DNA of 64,000 nucleotides from Ascoidea asiatica (Eukaryota > Ascomycota > Saccharomycetes > Ascoideales > Ascoideaceae). Position 1 is the first letter of the stretch, and every line of letters begins with the position of its first letter. The stretch lies in contig BCKQ01000013.1 of assembly GCA_001600695.1 (NCBI GenBank), forward strand, positions 186,001 to 250,000, written 5' to 3'. This document shows positions 41,943-50,303 of this stretch, piece by piece. The position numbers and the translations under genes were made by a program. A model generated the notes under the pieces. That model ran no database searches. It saw nothing but the letters and a program-made list of their open reading frames with translations, and was not told the origin of the DNA.

Positions 41943-42077
41943 GATAATTATAATGAATATAAAGATAAAGATAAAGATGAATTTGGATTTTCAAATGAAT
42001 TTAATGGAAATTCTTTAGATAATAATCAAGAAAATTATGATTATGATAGATATAATAATAATAATATAAGTAAATAA
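40710..42077 (+). CDS. Unrecognised mitochondrial membrane protein
   Basis: 455 residues. The N-terminus is basic and Asn/Ser-rich with no acidic residue for about 65 positions (MFKKCITSTYLGPITKIKSNF), typical of a mitochondrial presequence. A middle region has alternating strands and helices: LPKLIIYIFELKNKNLLIESLESYKIIENFL, FPILNDSKNLFIKKLDTI and GKNLILINKNFKIIQINSYDF. This is vaguely like a thioredoxin/peroxiredoxin fold, but no CxxC or peroxidatic Cys is visible. One membrane helix, RFFIFFLISLVFLEIIDFIFVL, lies near 348-370, followed by a charged, Asn/Asp-rich tail. I cannot name the family. Placement in a mitochondrial membrane is an inference from presequence and helix. Confidence 0.65.
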
Positions 42078-42248
42078 GTAAATAAGAATAGATATTATTT
42101 ATTTTTATTTTATAAAAAAGAGATGAATAAGTTAATAAGTAAATAAATGAAATCAAAGAGATGAAGAATAAAATGTAATAATATAATAAGAGAGATAAAG
42201 TATAAAGTAAATAAAATCATAAATGAAGTAAAAATATAAGATAAAATA

Positions 42249-42974
42249 TTAAAAGGATAATTTATTTAGATTAAGATTAAGAGAATGAAATTGAATTCTT
42301 AATCTATAAGTTGAAGGTAATTTTGGAATTATACCAATTAAACATAAAATTGAATTAATTATAAAAAATTTTAAATTATAATTAGCATAATGAGTTGAAA
42401 TTAAGAATAATGAAAATGGAACTAAATATAAAAATTTTTTATTTTTTGATAATGAAAATTCACCATTATTATTAATATCAATATCAATTTGTTCCCACAT
42501 TGTTAAATTATCAAAAACTCCATTATTATTTAAACAATTTTGAAAAGGAGTACCTTTAATTTGATGAAACATAATATATGAACCAATGATATAAATAAAA
42601 TTTGTTGAAGTCCAAGATAATTGAATTTTTAAAGAATCAGATAAATAAAATTTTGGAATTAAATTAAAAAATAAAGTAAAAATTAATTTTAATAAAATTA
42701 AAATAACAATATGAATACACCAAGCACCTTTTGAATCAATCCAACTTACATTTAAATTTATTAAAGAATTTTGATCATTTAATTCATCTAAAGATTCTAA
42801 TTCTAAATGAGATATTGAAATTAATGAAGATGATCTTTTTCTATTTTTTGAAAAATTATTTAAATTATTTGAACCTATAGTATCTAAATTATTTATATCA
42901 TTCATACTTGTTATACTATTTCTATGAGAATGTTTGATATTATTAAACATTTTATCATTATTAATTGAATTCAT
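42249..42974 (-). CDS. ORM1: ORMDL protein (sphingolipid synthesis regulator)
   Basis: ER membrane protein that binds and inhibits serine palmitoyltransferase. I start it at the ATG 42974 (MNSINNDKMF); the frame extends a little upstream but only to a TTG. The 241 residues have a regulatory N-terminus containing RKRSSSLIS, equivalent to the Ser cluster phosphorylated by Ypk kinases in yeast Orm1/Orm2. The ORMDL core follows: NVSWIDSKGAWCIHIVILILLKLIF, SWTSTNFIYIIGSYIMFHQIKGTPF, GVFDNLTMWEQID, KKFLYLVPFSLFLISTHYANY and IPKLPSTYRLRI, with four membrane segments. Whether it corresponds to Orm1 or Orm2 cannot be decided; there may be a single gene here. Confidence 0.92.
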   Translation of the reverse strand: MNSINNDKMFNNIKHSHRNSITSMNDINNLDTIGSNNLNNFSKNRKRSSSLISISHLELESLDELNDQNSLINLNVSWIDSKGAWCIHIVILILLKLIFTLFFNLIPKFYLSDSLKIQLSWTSTNFIYIIGSYIMFHQIKGTPFQNCLNNNGVFDNLTMWEQIDIDINNNGEFSLSKNKKFLYLVPFSLFLISTHYANYNLKFFIINSILCLIGIIPKLPSTYRLRIQFHSLNLNLNKLSF

Positions 42975-43976
42975 TTTATAAATATTAGTAAGTTTGAAAT
43001 TTGAAGTTTGAATTTGAATATAAATTTGATTTAAAGAAGACAATTAAACCTATTTATATTGAAATTAGTTTTTTAATTTTGATAAATAATTGAGAATATA
43101 ATTTATTTAAGATAAATTAAATCAGTATAATTAACAGTTGATTTATAATAGAATATTAGTTGAGTTTTAATGACAAAGAATAGAGAAATGGAAAATAAGA
43201 GAATAAGAAAGAGAAGTTATCGTATTGATATTGAATCACTTAAGGGATATGAATTTGGATATCCTTTAGAATAGATAGATATAGATTGATATATAGATAT
43301 AGATAGAAAGATAGAAAGATAGATATAGAAATATAAAGAGAGTCTGTATTAAAATATGAAGTTGTAAATAATGACAGAATATTCTTTGTATTTATACTCC
43401 ATCCAGTAAATATTTAGATTCAGAGCTTAAAAAATATTATTTTTGAATTTGATTTGGATTTGATTTGAGTTGATTTGAGTTCATTTGCATTTTAAAATTC
43501 ACCGCCACTTTTATTCACTCACAAACAGATCCTGCCACGGTGGCGGATGCGGTGTCACGCGGATAGACGGTTCCAGAAAGAAAAGAAAAGAATCTGTCAC
43601 ATGCAAATTTAAGAAAAATAAAATAAAAAAAAAGAAGAAGCACCAGGTTCATGGTCTCTCAGTCGGATCCGCAGAGCTGGTGTATGCATGGTCATGTTTG
43701 TACTACATTGAGTGCCGTCAAGCAGCGTCGTATTGACTTACGGTGCGTACTTCCTGATTTGGAGTTACGGTCAATTCTGGTAAAATCACATGCCCTCCGA
43801 GGGTGTTTAACCCCCCGGTGTTTGACTTTATTTTTTCTGTTGACTTTTGATTGTTGACTTTGGTGGATTTGAATTCAAAAATATTTAATTTAGTTGATTC
43901 AATATCAATTCATTACTTTTATTCACCTCAAATTCATTCACATAATACACAAGTACACAAGTACATAAGTACAATA
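42975..43976. promoter_or_regulatory. Divergent promoter ORM/43977 gene
   Basis: An AT-rich stretch beside ORM has GATA-dense repeats (43270-43335). A GC-rich island at 43490-43830 contains an inverted repeat CCGCCAC 43502-43508 / GTGGCGG 43540-43546, a CC-N8-GGTCTC element at 43642-43658 and CCCTCCGAGGG near 43793. ORFs in the island are not protein-like. Confidence 0.55.
43642..43658 (+). promoter_or_regulatory. Single CC-N8-GGTCTC element
   Basis: ACC-AGGTTCAT-GGTCTC, preceded by AAGAAGC like the array linkers elsewhere. Confidence 0.5.
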
Positions 43977-44942
43977 ATGGTATTGCATAACTCAAAATGG
44001 GATAAAAAAGCTAAGAAACAATATCTTCGAAAACATAAAATATTAGAATCTGAAGAAAATGGTGAACAATCAAATTCAACAATTAAATTAAATAAACATA
44101 AAAATAATAATAATAATAATAATAATAGAAACAATAAGTTTGAGAATATAATTAACTCAAAGGAATCTTCATTGAAAACTTCAACTTTTGATCAAACTAC
44201 TAATGAATTTGAAGAATTTTTAATACCGGAACAAAATCGTCCATTACTTGAAAATTTGAATATATCTTCAAATATAAATGATAATGAAGAATTTATAAAT
44301 TATGTAAAATTATCAAAAACAAAATTAAAAGAAAATAATTTAAATTCATTATTAGATAATAAAATTAATAAAAATTTAAAAGATGAAAATAATTTAAATA
44401 AATTATCTTTTTCAAAATTAAGAGAAATTTCAAATATTAATAATATTAATAATAATAATATCAAAGTTAATAATAATAATAATGATAATAATAAAAAAAA
44501 TGAAATAATTTTTAAAAATAGAAATGATTTATTATCTAAAATTGATCAAGATTTAATTAATAAAAAAATTGAAAAACAAAAATTTATAAAAAATTTACGT
44601 GAAAAATATCAAAATAATAATATTAATAATAGTAGTAATATAATAAAATTAAATTTTAATAATTCTTTAATTGAAAAACAAAATTATTTTAATCAATTAG
44701 AAAAAAAAAAAGAAGATGATTATATAAATAATATTCTTTCAAATTCTTTAAATAATATTAATATTAATAATAAATCAAATTTTGAATTAGATTTAAATGA
44801 ATTATTATTATCAAATAATCAAAGTAATAATCAAAGTAATAATAATAATATAGAATTAAGTAAATATAATGAAAAAAGTGAAAAAAATAAAGTTGAAAAT
44901 CAAAATAATTTCTTAGATTCTTTACTTAATGATAATTTATAA
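43977..44942 (+). CDS. Unrecognised basic protein, possibly nucleolar
   Basis: 321 residues from the ATG at 43977. The N-terminus MVLHNSKWDKKAKKQYLRKHKILESEE is compact, basic and probably the conserved core; it has the look of small ribosome-biogenesis proteins, but I cannot name one. After an Asn run come FEEFLIPEQNRPLLENLNI, KLSFSKLREI and a Lys-rich helical segment DLLSKIDQDLINKKIEKQKFIKNLREKY (about 185-215). The rest is Asn-rich, with an NNQSNNQS repeat near the end. The frame runs 42 codons upstream only to a TTG, so the ATG is preferred. Its stop lies just 19 bp from that of the SMR gene, so the convergent transcripts overlap. Confidence 0.65.
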   Translation: MVLHNSKWDKKAKKQYLRKHKILESEENGEQSNSTIKLNKHKNNNNNNNNRNNKFENIINSKESSLKTSTFDQTTNEFEEFLIPEQNRPLLENLNISSNINDNEEFINYVKLSKTKLKENNLNSLLDNKINKNLKDENNLNKLSFSKLREISNINNINNNNIKVNNNNNDNNKKNEIIFKNRNDLLSKIDQDLINKKIEKQKFIKNLREKYQNNNINNSSNIIKLNFNNSLIEKQNYFNQLEKKKEDDYINNILSNSLNNININNKSNFELDLNELLLSNNQSNNQSNNNNIELSKYNEKSEKNKVENQNNFLDSLLNDNL

Positions 44943-44961
44943 TATATTATTTTATTTTCAA

Positions 44962-45738
44962 TTAACAAAATTTCTTAAAACAAACTTGTAAGATTTTTAA
45001 AATAATATTATTAACCTCATCATTATTGTTATTACCATTATTATTATTATTTTGTTGTTGTTGTTGTTGATATGGAGTATTGGGTTTATTGTAATTATTA
45101 ATATTATTAGAAGTATTAACATTAGTATTATCTCCAAAATATTTATAATCATAATTTCTTGAAGTTATAGTATTAATATCATTAGCATTAATATTAGTAA
45201 TATCAATAATTAAAACTCCAGAATTTTTTGGATTTAAATAATAAGAAATATTTAAATCTTTACAAAATTTTTCAATTTCTGGTTTAATTTTATTTATATT
45301 ATTTTTTGAATGTTTACCTTTTCCAATAATAATTTTAAAATTATTATCAATATCATTTTGAAAACCATTTAAAATTTCAAATTTTATTCTTTTTTTAATA
45401 AATATTAAACTTTCTTTAATATATAAACCATGTAAATCAATTTCATTAATTTTACTATCATTATTATTTTTTATAAAAACATAATTTGCAGCTTCTTCAT
45501 TTTTTAATTTACTTAAATTTGAAAATTCTTTAGCTTTTAATTTATTTCCATTTTTAAATAAATTTTGAGATTTTTTTGATAATTTTCTTGCATCATTTCT
45601 TAAAATTTTATATTTTTCATCATTTGAATGATTATAAAATTTATTTTTATTATTATTATTATAATTTTCAACTTCTTTAGGATCATCATCTTCTCCCAAA
45701 TAAAAACCTGTTTCACCACCATAGTACTCTTCACTCAT
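44962..45738 (-). CDS. SMR-domain protein (DUF1771 + Smr), YPL199C-like
   Basis: Small MutS-related domain protein of the fungal type with an N-terminal DUF1771 helix. Smr domains bind or cleave nucleic acid, and this subgroup is thought to act on RNA. The 258 residues contain the helical DUF1771 part (EKYKILRNDARKLSKKSQNLF to ANYVFIKNN, about 41-91). The Smr domain then starts with the signature EIDLHGLYIKESL (DLHG 101-104) and continues to IIIGKGKHSKNN (GKGKHS 139-144) and NPKNSGVLIIDI. An Asn/Gln-rich stretch with a QQQQQ run precedes a hydrophobic C-terminus, NIILKILQVCFKKFC. Yeast YPL199C has the same layout and length. Confidence 0.85.
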   Translation of the reverse strand: MSEEYYGGETGFYLGEDDDPKEVENYNNNNKNKFYNHSNDEKYKILRNDARKLSKKSQNLFKNGNKLKAKEFSNLSKLKNEEAANYVFIKNNNDSKINEIDLHGLYIKESLIFIKKRIKFEILNGFQNDIDNNFKIIIGKGKHSKNNINKIKPEIEKFCKDLNISYYLNPKNSGVLIIDITNINANDINTITSRNYDYKYFGDNTNVNTSNNINNYNKPNTPYQQQQQQNNNNNGNNNNDEVNNIILKILQVCFKKFC

Positions 45739-45797
45739 TTCAAATAAACCAAATATAATAATAACTAATATTTCACACTAAATCAAATCAAATGAAT

Positions 45798-45861
45798 GAC
45801 TAATTTGAATAACAATCCTTCAATAGTATTAGAAAATGAAAGAGAAGAACTAAATAAAAGC
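45798..45861 (+). pseudogene. Fragment related to the 13946-14933 relic
   Basis: Reads TNLNNNPSIVLENEREEL against TNLNDNHPTVLENERESE at 14179. The DNA is nearly identical over 50 bp, including a 22-bp exact block. No larger ORF surrounds it, so it is a dispersed fragment. Confidence 0.6.
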
Positions 45862-45862
45862 A

Positions 45863-45912
45863 AGACCATCTCAGACCATCTCAGACCTTCTCAGACCTTC
45901 TCAGACCTTCTT
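45863..45912. repeat. 10-bp tandem AGACCWTCTC (5 copies)
   Basis: AGACC recurs at 45863, 45873, 45883, 45893 and 45903, with ATCTC or TTCTC between. It sits between the gene fragment and the GC-richer promoter block. Confidence 0.85.
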
Positions 45913-46286
45913 TGATCTTCTTGCCCGTGGTGATTGTGAAGTTGAGTGTCTTCTCTCCACGCCACCCACTTTCCACTTTCCTTTTTTTAATAACTCGGCT
46001 AGTGGTTACTGAGCCGCATTTGCTTTAAATAAGCAATAAAGGCTGGACTTGTGGCTGTGTGTAGATCTCGTTCCTTCATTTCCATTTCCATTTCCATTTC
46101 TATTCCAATTTCAGATCTTCTTCTTGCTTTTGTTGTTTCTTCTTTTGAATCTTCTTTTGAATCTTCCTTTGCTTGTTCAAAAGTCACTAAGAAGTATCAA
46201 GTAATTGGTAAGAAGTAGGAAGTAAGAACTAGGAAGCAAGAAGTAGAAGGTGATAGATAGTAGATAATAGATAATAGAATAAAATA

Positions 46287-46784
46287 ATGGTTAATTCAAT
46301 TCATATAAATAATAGAAATAAAAATAAAAGAGAATCAAGAAGAGAATCAAGAAGAGAATCAAGAAGATTTACAAATAATAATAATAATATTAATGTTTCT
46401 TTTAAATTGAATAATGATGAAATTAATCCTTCTTTAATAATTAAAATTATTTATAATCCAAATAATACTTTATTTAAAGATATAATGGATTCTAAAGATT
46501 CTAAAGATTCTAAAGATACTAAAGATACTAAAGATATTAAAGATGGAAAGGATAATATAAAGAGTATTAATATAAAGAATAATAATATAAGAATAACAAG
46601 ATCAAGATCAAATTCAACTTTACCTATTCCTTTTAAAGATTCAATTAATAAAGAATTAACTATTAATGAATCTAAAGAACCTAAAGAACCTAAAGAATCT
46701 GAAGAAATAAATAATATTGATATTGATATAATTGGTGAAATTGGTATAACTGGTTTTCCATTAAGTACTTGTCCTCCAATAAAT

Positions 46785-46849
<65 letters not shown>

Positions 46850-47451
46850 CGCTGATACTTTAAATTTAAATAATTTAAATAATTTAAAAGAATTAAATTT
46901 TAAAAAAAATTTAAAAACTAAAAATTCAAAAAAATTAACTAAAATTTCAAATTTAAGATATTCTCAATCAAATAATTTATTACCAATAAAAAAATTATTT
47001 CATGAAAATTTTCAAAATGATTATTTAAATAATTATGTTATTAAAAATTTTATAAAAAATGAATTTACTTTATTAGATAAATATTCTCATCTTAATGATA
47101 AATCAAATAATAAATCCTCTAATAATAAAGATAATGATGATTTTTGTTCAGTTTGTGGTGAACCTGGTTATTTTATATGTTGTGAAAATTGTCCAAAATC
47201 TTTTCATTTTACTTGTTGTTATCCACCTTATGATAAAAATTCTTTACCAAAAGGTATTTGGTATTGTAAAGAATGTAAAATTAAAAAAATTTCTATTCAA
47301 AATTTAAATAATTTATATTTTAAAAATTTTAATAAATTTGGTGGAATTTTTAAAAATTTATTAATTAATATTGAAAAAATTAATCCAATAAATTTTAATT
47401 TACCAAAAAAATTATTATCTTCTTTTAAAGATATTAATATTATTAATAATG

Positions 47452-47483
<32 letters not shown>

Positions 47484-48053
47484 TTGGAAAATTGTTGTTA
47501 TAAATGTGGAAAATTTGGTAAATTAAATAAAAATTTAATAATTTGTAATTTTTGTAATTTATTTTGGCATCTTGATTGTTTAAATCCTCCATTAACTTCA
47601 ATAATAAAATTTAAAAATAAATCTTGGAAATGTCCTTTACATATAGATGATTTATTACCTTTTAAGAAAAAAAATAAAATTCTTAAAAAATCAATTTCAA
47701 TTATTCCAAATTCAAGATTTTTTAAAAATAATGGTAATATTGAAATTTTAAATATTGAAGATGAAAATAATTTATATAATAATAATAATAATAATAATAT
47801 TAATAATAATATTAATACAATTTTAGATAATAATTTTAATACTAAAAATGGTATTTCTTCAAATTATTCAAAACAAATGTTAAAATTAATTAAAAATAAT
47901 GATAAAATTATTTATAAAATTCCTGAAAGATTAATTATCCTTGATTTCATCTCAACTATTAATAATAATAAAAATATTCATTTATTTAATTTATTTAAAA
48001 ATTATAATAATTTAAATTTAAATATCATTAATCAATTTTTAAATGATCTTAAA

Positions 48054-48095
<42 letters not shown>

Positions 48096-48452
48096 GAAGA
48101 ATATTTAAATAAATTTGAAGCTATAATTTCTTTAATGGAACTTAAAATTAATGGTGATAATAAAAATCATTTAATTACTTCTAAAAAAGATGTAAATGAT
48201 TTTTTAAATGAATTAAATTTTAAAAAAAATAAAAAAAAATTATTATCTAATTTTAATACTAACCAAAATATTAATCAAAATAATTTAGATAATATAAATA
48301 ATATAAATAATATAAATAATATAAATAATACAGAAGACAATCTTAATGATGATGAAATTCAATTATTATTAAATTTGAAAGATTTAATTAAAAAAAAGAA
48401 AAACAGTAAAGAGAAAATTCTAAAATTTCTAGATTTTGATAAATCACTTTAA
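46287..48452 (+). CDS. RCO1: Rpd3S histone deacetylase subunit Rco1
   Basis: PHD-finger subunit of the Rpd3S complex, which deacetylates transcribed chromatin marked by Set2. The 721 residues have two PHD-type zinc fingers. The first is at about 284-333 (DFCSVCGEPGYFICCENCPKSFHFTCC to GIWYCKECK, Cys4-His-Cys3). The second is at about 401-452 (CCYKCGKFG, ICNFCNLFWHLDCLNPP, SWKCPLH). They are followed by the ILIPNSRFF-like basic region that links to the Sin3-binding part (KYSKQMLKLIKNN and IYKIPERLIILDFI). Long Asn runs (near residues 172-188, 393-400 and 590-603) and KDSKD repeats are added. Two PHD fingers in this order and the length (684 in baker's yeast) support Rco1. Confidence 0.85.
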
Positions 48453-48996
48453 TCTCTCTTTCCCTTTAATCTCTCTTTCCCTTTAATCTTTAGTCATTAA
48501 TCTTTAATTACTAAGTGTATATTCAATTCAAATAACTTATTTACATTCATTTCCTATTCTTTCTATTCTTCTTACCCTTATTATCATTCTTATTCCTTTT
48601 CTCTTATTCTATATTTTGTACAATAATCAATATCAATAAATTCATAAGAACCTTTTAAACCTTCATTATTTTAATTTTGATAATTTTGTAATTTTGAATT
48701 ACTATATCGGGAAACCGTACACGGCAGTACTACTTACCGTTAAGCACCTTAGAGTACGTCTAATATTACCCGATTCGGTTCTGCCCGATTCGGTCTCATT
48801 TTCTCAAAAGTCAATTCAAAAGAAAATTTTCTACTTTGTGAAATCTGCGATTGAATTTATCCTTAAACATATTTGAATTCTTCTCTTTATTTAAACTTAC
48901 ATTATTTTTATAAAGAAAGAAATCTCTTATTTTATAATATTTTAAATAATTTATAGAAACTCTTTTTAAATACAATTCAATTATTTATCAATCAAA
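48453..48996 (+). promoter_or_regulatory. Promoter of the EBP1-like gene
   Basis: Starts with CTCTCTTTCCCTTTAAT repeats after RCO1. A GC-richer block (48706-48800) contains CCCGATTCGGT twice at 15-bp spacing (48769-48797), the second ending GGTCTC. Nothing else is recognisable. Confidence 0.5.
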
Positions 48997-50193
48997 ATGT
49001 CAAAAGAAGTAAAAGAATCTAAACAAGATTATTCAATTAATAATTCTGATGTTATTTCAAAATATCGTACTGCAGGTGATATTTCTTTAAAAGTTTTAAA
49101 TGAAATTAAAAAATTATGTATTCCAGGTTCAAATATTTTTGAAATTTGTGTATTTGGTGATGAATTAATTGAAGATGAATGTTCTAAAATTTATAATAGT
49201 AAAAAAAATAAAGTTAATTCAAAAGGTATTGCATTTCCAGTAACAATTTCTCCAAATAATATTGCAGCTCATTTAACTCCAATTACAAGTGATGATAAAG
49301 ATTCAAATTTAATTTTAAAAAAAAATGATTTAGTTAAAATTCAATTAGGTACACAAATTGATGGTTTTGCTTCAATTTTATCTGATTCTTTTGTTATTGG
49401 TTTAGATAAAAATGAAAAAATTACTGGTAAAATTGCTGATGTTATTGCTGCTGCATATTATTCAACTGAAGCTGCTTTAAGAACAATTAAAGAAAATAAA
49501 AAAAATTTTGATGTAACTTCAATTATTAATAAAGTTTCAAAATCTTTTGAATGTACTCCATTAGAAGGTATGCTTTCTCATAATCAAGAACGTAATGTTT
49601 TAGATGGTCCAAAAGAAATTATTATTAATCCAAATGAATCACAAAGAGCTTCTGTTGTACCTGTTAATTTTAAAGTTGGTGAAGTTTATGGTTTAGATAT
49701 TTTAATTTCTACAAGTAAAGATGGTAAAGTTAAAGAAACTGATATTAAAACTGCCATTTATAAAATAACTGGTACAAATTATTCTTTAAAATTAAAAGCT
49801 TCTCATAAAGTTTTAGCTGAAATTAAAAAGAAAGCTTCTGTTTTTCCATTTTCTTCTCGTAATTTAGATGATCCAGTAAAAGGTAGAATGGGTTTAATAG
49901 AATGTGTAAATCATAATGTTATTAATGCTTATGATGTTATGGCTGAAAAAGAAGATGAAATAATTGCTCAATTTTATACTACTGTAGCTTTAACTAAAAA
50001 TGGTCTTGTTAAATTAGCTTCTTCTAATTTTGATATTAATCAAGTTGATACTAAATTTAAAATTACTGATGAAAAAATCTTAGAACTTTTATCAACTCCT
50101 TTAAAAACTAATAAAAAAAATAAAAAGAAGAAGACTAAATCTGAATCTGATTCAAAAGTTGAAACAAAAGTCGAACAAACTCCAGCTAAATAA
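48997..50193 (+). CDS. EBP1/PA2G4-like inactive methionine aminopeptidase homologue
   Basis: Member of the M24B-related Ebp1/PA2G4 family (S. pombe Cdb4), ribosome-associated proteins with a pita-bread fold but no peptidase activity. The 398 residues align with family landmarks: KYRTAGDISLKVLNEI, SKGIAFPVTISPNN, then AAHLTPITSDD, KKNDLVKIQLGTQIDGFAS, VYGLDILISTSKDGKVKETD and FPFSSRNL. At the position where type 2 methionine aminopeptidases have the HVDG-type metal site there is GTQIDGF, and other ligands are also absent, so catalysis is not expected. The C-terminus is Lys-rich (NKKNKKKKTKSES), as in Ebp1, for RNA or ribosome binding. It is much shorter than yeast Arx1 (593), so it is not that protein. 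Confidence 0.85.
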   Translation: MSKEVKESKQDYSINNSDVISKYRTAGDISLKVLNEIKKLCIPGSNIFEICVFGDELIEDECSKIYNSKKNKVNSKGIAFPVTISPNNIAAHLTPITSDDKDSNLILKKNDLVKIQLGTQIDGFASILSDSFVIGLDKNEKITGKIADVIAAAYYSTEAALRTIKENKKNFDVTSIINKVSKSFECTPLEGMLSHNQERNVLDGPKEIIINPNESQRASVVPVNFKVGEVYGLDILISTSKDGKVKETDIKTAIYKITGTNYSLKLKASHKVLAEIKKKASVFPFSSRNLDDPVKGRMGLIECVNHNVINAYDVMAEKEDEIIAQFYTTVALTKNGLVKLASSNFDINQVDTKFKITDEKILELLSTPLKTNKKNKKKKTKSESDSKVETKVEQTPAK

Positions 50194-50303
50194 TTTTAAA
50201 TCTTCTTTAAACTCTTTAAAGTAATAAATTGTCAATGAAATGTCTTTTTTTTTTTCAAATAATTATAAAAATAAAAATTGTAGTCACCCATATACTCATT
50301 TAT

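Larger units (their letters stand above)
45739..46286. promoter_or_regulatory. Divergent promoter SMR gene/RCO1
   Basis: Carries a relic related to 14177-14240 (45798-45861), the AGACC tandem (45863-45912), a GC-richer block (45925-46080) and CCATTT and AGTAGAAG-type repeats. The 62-codon minus-strand frame at 45999 is read through repeats and is not supported. Confidence 0.5.
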
